Assembly: GCA_019747685.1 (NCBI GenBank)
Contig: JAIEQN010000264.1
Location: 1-43,727 of the forward strand
Source: Gemmataceae bacterium
GTDB taxonomy: Bacteria; Planctomycetota; Planctomycetia; Gemmatales; Gemmataceae
Direction of reading: 5' to 3'
DNA: 43,727 bases
Under the pieces are notes generated by a model. The model was not told where the DNA came from and made no database searches. It worked only from the letters and a program-made list of their open reading frames with translations. The position numbers and the translations under genes were made by a program. Shown piece by piece: positions 27,059 to 36,900 of this stretch (the stretch's first letter is position 1; the number at the start of each line of letters is the position of its first letter).

Positions 27059-27162
27059 CCGAGACGTTCATCGAACTCAGCGAGGATTGCCCCGACGGGC
27101 AACACACCCTCGTCCCGAACCACATCAATCCGTCGGCCGACGACGGGGAGTCTCCGCCGTGA
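27055..27162 (+). CDS. 35-aa ORF resembling the N-terminus of the 25717-26070 product
   Basis: MTETFIELSEDCPDGQHTLVPNHINPSADDG versus MTTTFIEMTEDEFDARYTLVPNHLDLNASWAYGDG; ATGA/GTGA coupling. Confidence 0.55.
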   Translation: MTETFIELSEDCPDGQHTLVPNHINPSADDGESPP

Positions 27163-27401
27163 GCGGGGATTCCCTCGACGACGTTCTGGACGATCACTTC
27201 CTCGGTTGCGCTCTGGCCGCCTTCATGGAACTGGCCGTCGCCGCCGGTCGGATGCCCGACTCCGAGGCGACGCGCCGCCTGGCTTACCGCTACTACGAGG
27301 AAGACCTGGCCGAGAAGAACGCGGCCCGTCCGGGCGACCCCGCCGGGGCAGCCGCCGGGCCGGTTGACAGCGGGCCGGAATCGCGCTACCACGGGGGATG
27401 A
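27159..27401 (+). CDS. Hypothetical protein
   Basis: GTG start overlapping previous TGA; VSGDSLDDVLDDHFLGCALAAFMELAVAAGRMPD... Confidence 0.6.
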   Translation: MSGDSLDDVLDDHFLGCALAAFMELAVAAGRMPDSEATRRLAYRYYEEDLAEKNAARPGDPAGAAAGPVDSGPESRYHGG

Positions 27402-28257
27402 CCTCCAGACAGCGATTACCCGTGTGCCCGTCCTGCACGTCCTGAACCTCGGGGCCGGCGTCCAGTCCACCGCCCTGTACCTGCTCGCCCGCGACGGGGC
27501 GGCGCCGTGCGACGCGGCCGTGTTCGCCGACACCGGGGAGGAGCCGGCCGCCGTATACCGCCACCTCGCCCACCTGCTCGCCCTCGGCGGCCCGCCGGTC
27601 CTGGTCCGGTCGGCCGACCGGCTGGGCGACGACCTCCTGCACGGCCGGGGCGGGACGGGCCGGCGGTTCGCCAGCATCCCGGCCTTCACCCGCGGGCCGG
27701 ACGGACGGGTCGGCATGGTCCGCCGGCAATGCACCAAGGAGTACAAGGTCGAGGTGGTAGACCGGACCGTCCGCCGGGAGCTACTCGGCCTGAAGCCCCG
27801 CCAGCGCGTCCCGGCCGACGTGACCGTGTACCAGTATTTCGGCATCTCCACCGACGAGGCCGGCCGGGCCGAGCGGGGCAAGCGGCGGTTCGCCGGCGTC
27901 CGGCACACCGTCCCGGTGTACCCGCTCATCGACCGGGGGTGGAGCCGGGCCGACTGCGTGGACTTCCTCCGCGACCGGCTGCCGTACCCGGTGCCCAAGT
28001 CGTCGTGCGTGTGCTGCCCGTACCGCACCAACCCGTCCTGGCGGCACCTGCGGGCGACCGACCCGGCCGGGTGGGGCCGGGCGGTCGAGATCGACGCTGC
28101 CCTGCGGGCCGACGGCAGCCTGGTCACCCGCGGGTTCCGCCAGCAACTGTTCCTCCACCGGTCATGCGTCCCCCTGGCAGAGATCGACTTCGACGCCCTC
28201 GCCCCGCACACCCTCGACCCGCTCGCCGGCGAGTGCGACGGGGTGTGCGGGGTGTAG
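27364..28257 (+). CDS. PAPS-reductase-like / adenine-nucleotide alpha-hydrolase superfamily protein
   Basis: LNLGAGVQSTALYLLARDG (PP-loop position), AAVFADTGEEPAAVYRHL, MVRRQCTKEYKVEVV, KSSCVCCPYRTNPSWRHLRATDP. Start uncertain (GTG at 27424 possible). Confidence 0.85.
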   Translation: MTAGRNRATTGDDLQTAITRVPVLHVLNLGAGVQSTALYLLARDGAAPCDAAVFADTGEEPAAVYRHLAHLLALGGPPVLVRSADRLGDDLLHGRGGTGRRFASIPAFTRGPDGRVGMVRRQCTKEYKVEVVDRTVRRELLGLKPRQRVPADVTVYQYFGISTDEAGRAERGKRRFAGVRHTVPVYPLIDRGWSRADCVDFLRDRLPYPVPKSSCVCCPYRTNPSWRHLRATDPAGWGRAVEIDAALRADGSLVTRGFRQQLFLHRSCVPLAEIDFDALAPHTLDPLAGECDGVCGV

Positions 28258-28333
28258 CCCGCCCGGCCGCCGCCCCGGTCGGGCGACCGGGGGCGGTAAC
28301 GGATCGTTAACCGGACTGGGGTATCCTGCCGGG

Positions 28334-28693
28334 ATGCCCCCGACCGCCAAACAGGTCCTGCTCGCCGCCGTGGACGACGCGCTCGTCGCCCGCCCGTCGC
28401 TCGGCCTCGTCTACCGGCTGGCCGGGTCGGCGGCCGCGGCCGAGGCGGCGATGGCGGACGTGCGGCGGCGGAAGCGGCTGGCCGCCCCCGTCCGGCGGGC
28501 CGTCGGCCGGCTGTCGGACGCCCACGCCCGGCTGGTGGTGGACGCCGTCCGGCGGTTCCCCGAGGTCGTCCACCCGCTGCACGGCCTGATGGGCCCCCGC
28601 GAGCTGCTGGTCCTGGCCGCCATCGCCCTGGCCACGGGCGGGGCCGCCCTGGCGGACTACGCCCCGCCCGGCCCGCTCCCGCCCGGGTACTGA
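28334..28693 (+). CDS. Hypothetical protein
   Basis: 119-aa ORF with plausible upstream spacer; C-terminal hydrophobic stretch. Confidence 0.55.
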   Translation: MPPTAKQVLLAAVDDALVARPSLGLVYRLAGSAAAAEAAMADVRRRKRLAAPVRRAVGRLSDAHARLVVDAVRRFPEVVHPLHGLMGPRELLVLAAIALATGGAALADYAPPGPLPPGY

Positions 28694-29025
28694 TCGGCCA
28701 CCCGGTCCGGCTCACGAACCGGCCGGCGGCATCCCACCCGCCGTCAGAGCATCCGTCCCGGCCCAAGCCCGGATCCGAAGGCCAGAGCAGCCGCTCGAGC
28801 CGGGTTGGCCGGAAGGCGGTTTCGACACTCAAGGCCAAGAGTGACTGTTGACAGGCGTCTTCCCTATGCACGGCATAGGCCGGGTTTCCCCGGGAAAGGG
28901 TCTTCGACTGAACACCGCGCGATTTGATGGAGACTTGATTTGTCCGGTGACTGGTCCTCAATGTTGCTACGCGCCCACGCCTCTTCGCAGACGTTACCCC
29001 GACCGACCTCGATCCTGCCCAGTGA

Positions 29026-29053
29026 CCGTGCGTGCAGCCTTCGCCACGCACGG
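29026..29053 (-). terminator. Hairpin downstream of the serine hydrolase
   Basis: 9-bp perfect stem CCGTGCGTG / CACGCACGG, 10-nt loop, 14 bp past the stop; no T-tract. Confidence 0.4.
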
Positions 29054-29066
29054 GTATCGCCGAGAC

Positions 29067-30164
29067 TCATCGAAGAAAGACATCGAGGAAGGCGGCGGCG
29101 AACGGTGACCGCTCGACGGCCGCCTCGTCGAGTCGCGACTCCCAGTTCAGGCCGTCGCTGTTGGCCAGCAGGATCAGGGTGAGGTTCCGGGCCGGCACTT
29201 TCAGGTACAGGGCCGAGTACTTCTCTTCCCACAGCCCGGTGTGCCAGACCAGCGTCTGGCCGCCGAACTCTTTGACGAACCACCCCAGGCCGTAGGGCAA
29301 CGACGCGCCGGACGGCGAGCGGCCGGGGGACCACATCGTCTCGCGTGACGGGCGGGTGAGCAACTGGCCCTCGTCCAGGGCGACATCGAAGCGGGCCAGG
29401 TCCGCGGCCGTCGAGACGACCCCGCCCGCCGCGCCGTCCCCTTGCGGCGGCGGGGGGTCGGAGCGGACGACGGTCCCGGTCGCGTCGATGCGGTACGGCC
29501 GGGCGAGGGCGGCGGCGAGGCCGGCGGGCAGCGGCAGATTGCGGTGTTTCCGTGCGGAACGGGTCATCCCAGCCGGGCGGAACACGTGCTCCTCGGTCAG
29601 GGCCGAGAACGCCTTCCCGCCCGCCTGAGCCATCGGTCGAGACGCCCACGAGTACGACGGCGGGTTGTACAGGAAGCGACTGCCGGGGTCGCCGTTCGCC
29701 TCCATCATCAGCACGTGCCGGAGTGTGAGTCGGGTCGGCCCGGTCGCGTAGTCGCCGAAGAAGAGGCCGCCGTTCGCCCGCGCGGCGGCCGAGAACTCGC
29801 GGAACCCGTCGAACGTGTCCATCGGCGCACCGAGGTCGAGTTTCCCTAACTCCGCCAGCCGCAGGGCGACCACGGCCGACAGCGGCTTGGTCACCGAGGC
29901 GATGTCGAACGGCGTGTCGGGAGTCACCGGCAGCTGCTGCTCGATGTCGGCGTGGCCGAAGCCGCGTGAGAGGATTGTCGCTCGGTCCCGCAGCACCACG
30001 ACCGCAAGGCCCGGAATCCGTTTCTCCCGCCGCAGTTGATCGACGCGGGCGGCAAACGCCTCGGCGGGGGTGGGTTCCGGCTGGGCCGCCGCCGGAGGTT
30101 TCGAGCACCCCAGGATCAGGAACGGCACGAGGGACGCGGCTGTGATCCGGATCGAACGGGGCAT
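29067..30164 (-). CDS. Serine hydrolase, beta-lactamase/class C-like, probable lipoprotein
   Basis: Lipobox-like LILGC; SVTKPLS (SxxK); LTLRHVLMMEANGDPG; GLGWFVKEFGGQTLVWHTGLW. Confidence 0.88.
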   Translation of the reverse strand: MPRSIRITAASLVPFLILGCSKPPAAAQPEPTPAEAFAARVDQLRREKRIPGLAVVVLRDRATILSRGFGHADIEQQLPVTPDTPFDIASVTKPLSAVVALRLAELGKLDLGAPMDTFDGFREFSAAARANGGLFFGDYATGPTRLTLRHVLMMEANGDPGSRFLYNPPSYSWASRPMAQAGGKAFSALTEEHVFRPAGMTRSARKHRNLPLPAGLAAALARPYRIDATGTVVRSDPPPPQGDGAAGGVVSTAADLARFDVALDEGQLLTRPSRETMWSPGRSPSGASLPYGLGWFVKEFGGQTLVWHTGLWEEKYSALYLKVPARNLTLILLANSDGLNWESRLDEAAVERSPFAAAFLDVFLR

Positions 30165-30285
30165 GCGCGACTCGGTCGGGGTGTCTGGTCGGTGCGGAAC
30201 GGACCCGCGAGTGCCGTCCCCGTCAGCCCTTCCGATTCTATCCAGTAGGTTCCTCGACTTCCTGGATGTGAGCCCGTGAGTGGCC

Positions 30286-30490
30286 GGGCGTAGACGAGAG
30301 CCGGCCCATCCGGGACGATGGCGTTACCACACGACCGCCGACCCGGGACGGAACCAGCCATGCCATCATCGCACCCGCTGCCCATCTCGTGCCACCGGTT
30401 TTCCCGCCTCGCGACGGCCCTCGACCCGCGGTCGGCACCGAGGCTGGCACGGCTGTTCGTCGGGGCGGTCCTGGCTCGCGGCCGAGCGGG
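30286..30490 (+). mobile_element. Remnant of the same IS family as 8478-10295 (5' end of transposase only)
   Basis: gtagacga..gccggccc..ccgggacgatggcgtta.cacacgaccgccg then MPSSHPLP-xxCHxFSxL...RLxxLxVGAxLARGR shared with 8858-9060. Confidence 0.85.
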
Positions 30491-30789
30491 CGGCGCTGGC
30501 TATGATGCGGATAGTCAGGACGGGCGTCTGGGCGCTTCTCGCCGAAGTTCGGTACCACGCCGGCCACGCCCGGCTGGCCGGCCGACCGCGGGTTCGCCGA
30601 CACGCGACGGGGCGGACGGCGGGCGTTCCGGATGACAGGCCGGACGGCCGGGTGGCCCGGTTGACGGCCGGCCGGCCGGCTGGCTGTCTTGCTGGCTGGC
30701 CAGCCGGACGGCTTGCAATCCGGCAGGATGTCTGGTCGGATGCACATACTGCTTGCCATCCGTCCGGAATCGGTGTACCGTCCGGCCCG

Positions 30790-31452
30790 ATGATTATCGT
30801 TGTCGCCAATTCCAAGGGCGGGGTCGGCAAGTCCACCCTCGCCGTCCACCTCGCCGCCTGGCTCGCCGAGCGGGGCCACGCCGTCACGCTCGCCGACTGC
30901 GACGCCCAGCAGTCGTCCTCCGAGTGGGCGCGGGAGGCAGCCCCCGGGGTCCGCGTCGTGCGGCTCGCCGACGCCGACGAGATTCTCGACCAACTCCCCG
31001 CGTTGTCCGACGAAGCCGAATTCGTGGTCGCCGACGGGCCGGGCAGCAACACCGAAACCAGCCGCGCCCTGCTGCTGCGGGCCGACCTGGCCGTGGTCCC
31101 GTGCAAGGCGTCCATGCTCGAAGCCCGGGCGCTCGCCCAGGGCACCAACGTGCTGCGGCAGGCCCAGGACATCCGCGGCGGCCCGCCCCGGGCGGTGATC
31201 GTGCTGAGCATGGTCGGCAAGACGTACCGGCTCACCCGGGACATGCGGGACGCCGCCCGCGGGCTGCACCTCCCCCTCGCGCACACCCCCCTGACCCTGC
31301 GGCAGGTGTACGCCGACGCCCCCGGCCAGGGCGCGGTGGTCTGGCACATGGCCGCCCGCGGCCGGGACGCCGCCGCCGAGGTCGAGGCGTTGTTCGCGGA
31401 ACTGCTGCCCGAACTGCCGGCCCGCCGCCGGCCGGCGGATGCGTGCCGATGA
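30790..31452 (+). CDS. ParA-family ATPase
   Basis: MIIVVANSKGGVGKSTLAVHLAAWLAERGHAVTLADCDAQQSSSEW. Confidence 0.95.
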   Translation: MIIVVANSKGGVGKSTLAVHLAAWLAERGHAVTLADCDAQQSSSEWAREAAPGVRVVRLADADEILDQLPALSDEAEFVVADGPGSNTETSRALLLRADLAVVPCKASMLEARALAQGTNVLRQAQDIRGGPPRAVIVLSMVGKTYRLTRDMRDAARGLHLPLAHTPLTLRQVYADAPGQGAVVWHMAARGRDAAAEVEALFAELLPELPARRRPADACR

Positions 31453-31808
31453 CGGGCGGGGACCAGAGGCCGACCCCGGAGCGGCGGTCACTCGCCGACG
31501 GGCTGGCCCCGCGGCCGGACGTGACGCGGGCGGTCGAGGAGCGGTTCGTCCGAGGCGACCGGGGACCGGCCGCGGCAGAAGCCCCCGGGCCGGCCGTAGC
31601 GGCACCGCCCCCGACACCCGTAACCCCGACGGTCGGACGGACGCCGGTGAGCACCCGCATCCGGGCCGACTACGCGGCCGCCCTCAAGCGGGCGTCGCTG
31701 GAGCGGCAACTGGCCGGCGTCACCCCCAACACCCTCCAGGACATCTTGGAGGAGGCGCTCGGGCCGTGGCTGGCGGCCAACGGCTACCTCACCCCTTCGC
31801 GGGGGTAG
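31449..31808 (+). CDS. Small ParA-coupled protein, possible DNA-binding partition partner
   Basis: ATGA overlap with parA; C-terminal RIRADYAAALKRASLERQLAGVTPNTLQDILEEALGPWL resembles RHH-type domain. Confidence 0.7.
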   Translation: MTGGDQRPTPERRSLADGLAPRPDVTRAVEERFVRGDRGPAAAEAPGPAVAAPPPTPVTPTVGRTPVSTRIRADYAAALKRASLERQLAGVTPNTLQDILEEALGPWLAANGYLTPSRG

Positions 31809-32400
31809 GTGGGCCGGCGAGCAGCGGCAGCTCCGGCTGGCGGTCGTCGTGCCGCGCCGCGTCCTTCAGGTGGTAGGTCTTGACGAAGGCGAGCCGGTCG
31901 CCGTTGAACATGAACCGGATGTTGACGAAGAACACCCCGTCCGACGGGCTGCGGAACAGGAACTCCTTCTCCAACAGCTCCCGCACCCCCCGCTGGTAGG
32001 TGCGGTCGCTCAGCCCGTAGTCGCGGGCGACGTACTGGTTCAGCTTGATCTCGTCCGACCCGGGGTTGAGCCGCATCTCCCGGTAGACCAGCTCGAACAC
32101 CTGCATCCCCGTTTTGGACAGCCCGGCCGCCTGCTTGATGCCGTCCAGGAACAGCTTGACGAACCGGGTGGCGTCCACCTCCTCCTCCCACCAGAACCCC
32201 ATCCCGCCGATCCCCTTCAGCTCGCCCGTCGAGTGGTCCACGATGACCGACCCGCGGCCGCCGGGCACGCTCATCCGCCGCGAGCGGGTTGGCAAGCCCG
32301 TCGAGATCGGGACGCTCGGGTTGGTCCGGTACACCGGGAAGCCCCGCTTGGTGGTGAGCAGGTTGCCGTCTTTGGTCTGGTCGTGTCGATCCGCCGTCAT
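31789..32400 (-). CDS. Putative plasmid-type replication initiator (Rep-like, winged helix)
   Basis: RFVKLFLDGIKQAAGLSKTGMQVFELVYREMR...LSDRTYQRGVRELLEKEFLFRSPSDGVFFVNIRFMFNGDRLAFVKTYHLK; convergent overlap with the ParA partner gene. Confidence 0.65.
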   Translation of the reverse strand: MTADRHDQTKDGNLLTTKRGFPVYRTNPSVPISTGLPTRSRRMSVPGGRGSVIVDHSTGELKGIGGMGFWWEEEVDATRFVKLFLDGIKQAAGLSKTGMQVFELVYREMRLNPGSDEIKLNQYVARDYGLSDRTYQRGVRELLEKEFLFRSPSDGVFFVNIRFMFNGDRLAFVKTYHLKDAARHDDRQPELPLLAGPPTPAKG

Positions 32401-33044
32401 TTTCCCTCCGTGGTTTTGTCGGTTGACGGACACGACCGTGGCACACGACCGACAGAAGTGCAAGCGGTTTCTGGCGGACGCCCGACGGGTGTTGACGGCC
32501 CGCCGACAGAAACGGACGGTTCGTGTCGAGGAGAATCAACGGGTTACCACCCCCGCCTTTCTTGTACATGAATACCACCCGCACGAGTTCCCGCCCCCGC
32601 GCGCCCCACCACGCCGGCGGGGGCGGGGATCGACTCGTGCTCGACAAGAACCCCGCGCGTCCGAAACCTTATGCCTCTCGGTACTTGAGGCCACTCGTCG
32701 CTGCATCGCCGCCGTATACGAGCGGGAACCGCCCGCGGGAGCGTGGAACAGACGGTCCGGCTACCCTCCCTGCGGAGACGCCGGTTCGGCATTCAGAGGG
32801 GTGTTTGACGGCTTTCGACCCGTCCCAACACGACCGGATGCGGATTCATCGACCCATCCCGTGCAGAACCAGCCTCTCCGCGGCGTTCAACAGGTTAGCG
32901 TGACCGAACCCGAGGAGTACCGCGGCTTTCAGGCGTATCGGCCTGTGCCAACCCGCGCTCAGCCTCTTGCGCGACGGTATCGAACCGTGCTACCGTAAGG
33001 GGTTCCGGGCCACGGACGGCCCGGCCAGCATCAAGGAGGATCAC

Positions 33045-33515
33045 ATGGCACGTAAACGCACCCCGACCGAGACACCGCCGGAACCGAAGCCGGCCCCCCA
33101 AGACACCGAAACCGCCACCGCCACCCTCAGCCCGCCGGAACCGGCCACCGCCCCGTTGCCGGCCGAGCCGTCCCCCGGGTTCGCCGAGCGGGTCGGCCGC
33201 AGCCCCCGGCCGGGGACGGCCGCCCCCGACCCGTTCGGCATCGCGTCCGACCTCCTGGCCGGGGTCCGGCTGGTCGAGAGTCGCCGCGACCGGGTGATGG
33301 CCATCGGGTTCGACGCCAAGCCGTCGCCGGAGGTGATCGGCCGGATGAAGGACGCCGGCTACCGCTGGAACCCCCAAGACCAGGTGTGGGTGCAGCCGGT
33401 CCGCCCCGAAACCGCCCGCGCCACCCGCGTCGAGGCCGAGCGGCTGTTCCAGGAGGTGAGCGGCCTGATCCGCGCCGAGAAGGGGATCGAGTCGTCCCCG
33501 GACATCCCGCTCTAA
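33045..33515 (+). CDS. Hypothetical protein
   Basis: RBS AAGGAGG before ATG; MARKRTPTETPPEPKP...VMAIGFDAKPSPEVIGRMKDAGYRWNPQDQVWVQPV. Confidence 0.75.
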   Translation: MARKRTPTETPPEPKPAPQDTETATATLSPPEPATAPLPAEPSPGFAERVGRSPRPGTAAPDPFGIASDLLAGVRLVESRRDRVMAIGFDAKPSPEVIGRMKDAGYRWNPQDQVWVQPVRPETARATRVEAERLFQEVSGLIRAEKGIESSPDIPL

Positions 33516-33630
33516 GGCCGCGCCGTGGCCCGCCGCCGGCCGCCCGACTCGCGCCAGCCGTCGCTGTTTTCGCTCGACGCGGACGCGCCGGCCGGGCCAG
33601 AATCATCCACACCGCCCGAAGGAGACTCCC

Positions 33631-33948
33631 ATGCACTACAAGACCATCGTTCTGGAACTGCTGGAGCAGAACCAACCCCTGTACCAGCACCTCCGCCGCT
33701 GCCGGACGTTGCTGGCAACCGTCGAGCGGTCGGCGGCCGAGCTGCGGGCGAGCCACCGCGAGTGGATCGCCCGGCTGACGGAGGCCGGGACGGGTGGGAC
33801 GACCGAGCCGCGTTCGGCGGAAGCGTTGGAGCTGGCCCTGACCGACCTGACGGAGCGTTTGCGGCCCGAGTCGGCGGCCCCGGACACCGACGGCCCGTCG
33901 CTGGCCGGCGCGATGGCGTTCCTGCGGACACGTTTGCCGCGCGGGTGA
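33631..33948 (+). CDS. Small conserved-looking mobile-element protein
   Basis: RBS GAAGGAG; MHYKTIVLELLEQNQPLYQHLRRCRTLLATVERSAAELRASHREWIARL; GTGA overlap with next gene. Confidence 0.8.
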   Translation: MHYKTIVLELLEQNQPLYQHLRRCRTLLATVERSAAELRASHREWIARLTEAGTGGTTEPRSAEALELALTDLTERLRPESAAPDTDGPSLAGAMAFLRTRLPRG

Positions 33949-36900
33949 GGGCCTCGCGGCCGCCGCACTCCCTGTTCGACCGGCCGGCCGCACCTCTCAT
34001 TCCTGACCCGCCAAACTCGGATCCCGAACTCCCGGACGCTCCCGACACAGGGCCGACCGCGCCGCCTCCCGAGCCGATGCGGATGGCCGCCGGGGAGATG
34101 GGCAAGGCCCGCGACCTGTTGGCCGCCGTCCGCACGCTCCAGCAGGTCGAACGCGACGGCCGCCGACCGACGGCCGCTGAGCGGCGGACCCTGACCCGGT
34201 TCCCCGGCTTCGGCCCGGTCGCCCTCTCCGTCTTCCCCGACCCGGCGTCCGGCCGGTACAAGAACGCCCGCTGGCAGGCGGTCGGCGAGGAGCTGAAGGC
34301 CCTCCTCACCCCCGACGAGTACGCCAGCGCCCGCCGGACCACGTTCAACGCCTTCTACACCCCGCCGGAGGTGATCGACGCCATCCACGCCGCCGCCGCC
34401 CGGCTGGGCGTGCCGGCCGACGCCACCGTGCTGGAACCCGGCTGCGGGGTCGGCCACTTCATCGGGCGGGCGGGGTCGGGACAGCGGTTCGTCGGTGTCG
34501 AGATGGACTCGATCTCCGGCCGAATCGCCCGCGCCTTGTACCCGGAAGCCGACATCCGCGTCGAGAACTTCCGCGACTCGAAGCTACCCGAGGGCCGGAT
34601 CGACGCGGTCGTCGGCAACGTCCCGTTCGCCGACCTGAAGCTCGACCACCGCGGGCAGAGATTCGCCCTGCACGACTACTTCTTCGCCAAGTCGGTGGAC
34701 GCCCTCAAGCCCGGCGGCGTCCTGGCCCTGGTCACGTCGCACTTCACCCTGGACAAGCAAAACGCGGCGATCCGCGAGTACCTGGCCGACCGGGCCGACT
34801 TCGTCGGGGCCGTCCGCCTGCCGTCCGACGCCTTCAAGCGGGAGGGCACCTCCGTGGTGACCGACATCGTGTTCCTCCGGAAGCGTGGCCGGGGCGAGCC
34901 TCCCGACCATGCCGATCCCGACTGGCTGGGCGTCGCGCCGCTGAAGATCGATGGCGCAGAGGTGCCCGTCAACCGCTACTTCCTCAACCACCCCGAGATG
35001 GTGCTCGGGGCCTGGAGCCGCAAGGACACGCTCTACGGCGGGGACGGCTTGAGCGTCCTCGCCACCGGCGACCTCGCCGAGCAACTCCGCCAGGCCGTCG
35101 CGCGACTGCCGGAATTCAAGCCGACGCGGACGACCGACGCCCCACCCCCGCCGCCCGCGTTCGTCCCGCCGCCGGCCGAGCGGCACGTCGGCGAGGGCAG
35201 CTTCTTCGTCGGCGACGACCGGGTGGTCTACCAGTCCGAGGGCGGGCAGGGGCAGCCGGTCGTGTACGGCGGCACCACGCTACGGGCCGACGGCACCCTG
35301 ACCGGCCGCCGGCTGGCCGCCCTGGTCGGGCTGCGGGACCGCGCCCGCCGGGTGCTCCAGTCCCAGAACGAGGGCTGGCCCGAGGCACACCGGGCGGCCG
35401 CCCGGCAGGAGTTGAACCGGGCCTACGACCGCTTCGTCGCGGCCTACGGGCCGGTCAACAAGACCACCTTCGGCGAGGCGGCGGACGGCACCGTCATCCG
35501 CCGCACGCCCAACCTGGTGAAGTTCAAGGACGACCCGGACGCCATGCTGGTCATGGCCCTCGAAGACTACGACGAGGTGACCGGCCGGGCAGCCAAGGCC
35601 GCCATCATGACCCGCGACGTGGTGGGGCGGACGCCCCCGGTCACGCGGGTGGACACCGCCGAGGACGGGCTGCTCGTCTCGCTCAATCAACGGGGCGGGG
35701 TGGACCTGCCGTTCATCGCCGCCCTGTACGGCAAGCCCGAGGAGCAGGTGGTCGCCGAGCTTGGCGACCTGATCTTCCTCGACCCGGAATCGAAGGCGTG
35801 GGAGACGGCCGACGTGTACCTGTCCGGCAACGTCCGGCAGAAGCTGGCCACCGCAGAGCGGGCCGGGGCCGAATACGCCCGCAACGTCAGCGCCCTGCGG
35901 GCGGTCCAGCCGGAGGACGTGCTGCCCGGCGACATCGACGCCAACCTCGGTGCCCCGTGGATTCCGGCCAGTGACATCCAGGCGTTCGCCGCCGACCTGT
36001 TCAAGGTGCCGGTCGCGTCCGTGCCGGTCGCCCACTTGGTGCAGGATGCCGTCTGGAGCCTGGACGCCGACTCCGCCGCCAAGGCGTCCGTTGCGGCCAC
36101 CGCCGACTACGGCACCGCCCGCGCCAACGGCACCTGGCTCTTGGAGCAGGCGCTGAACATGAAGTCGCCGACCATTTACGACACGATCCGCTCGGCCGAC
36201 CGCGAGGAGCGGGTGGTCAACCCCGAGGAGACGCTGGCCGCCCGCGAGAAGCTGAAGGTCATCAAGGAGCGGTTCCGGTCGTGGGTGTTCGCCGACCCCG
36301 ACCGCACCGAGCGGCTCGTGCGGACCTACAACGACGCCTTCAACAACCTCCGCCCCCGCCGGTTCGACGGTTCCCACCTCGACTTCCCAGGGATGAACCA
36401 GGCGCTCGGCCTGCGGCCGCACCAGAAGGACGCGGTGTGGCGGGGGATGAGCAGCGGCAACACCCTGCTCGCCCACGTCGTCGGGGCCGGGAAGACGTTC
36501 ACGATGGCCGCCACCGGCATGAAGATGAAACAGGCCGGCCTCGTCCACAAGCCCATGTACGTCGTCCCCAACCACCTGCTGGAGCAGTTCGCCCGCGAGT
36601 TCCAGCAGCTCTACCCGAACGCCAAGCTGCTGGTCGCCGCCAAGGAGGACTTGGCCAAGGACCGCCGCAAGATGCTCACCGCCAAGATCGCCTCGGGCGA
36701 GTGGGACGGCATCATCATCACCCACTCGTCATTCGAGCGGATCGGCATGAGCCGGGAGTACCAGGAAGGGTTCCTCCGCGACCAGATCGCCGAGTACGAC
36801 CGGCTGCTCGTCGAACACGCGGCCAACCGGGGCGGCAACCGCAACCTGATCAAGACCATCGAGAAGCAGAAGGCGGCCCGGGCCGAACGGATGAACGACC

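Noticed and set aside
28290-28330. ggtaacggatcgttaaccgg as a possible att copy of the tRNA anticodon arm (accggctgttaaccggt)
   Set aside because: Match is limited to a short gttaaccgg word; more likely promoter or spacer of the downstream ORF.
26985-29051. 688-aa minus-strand ORF
   Set aside because: Overlaps well-supported plus-strand genes (PP-loop protein and others) and is Arg/Pro/Ser-rich without motifs.
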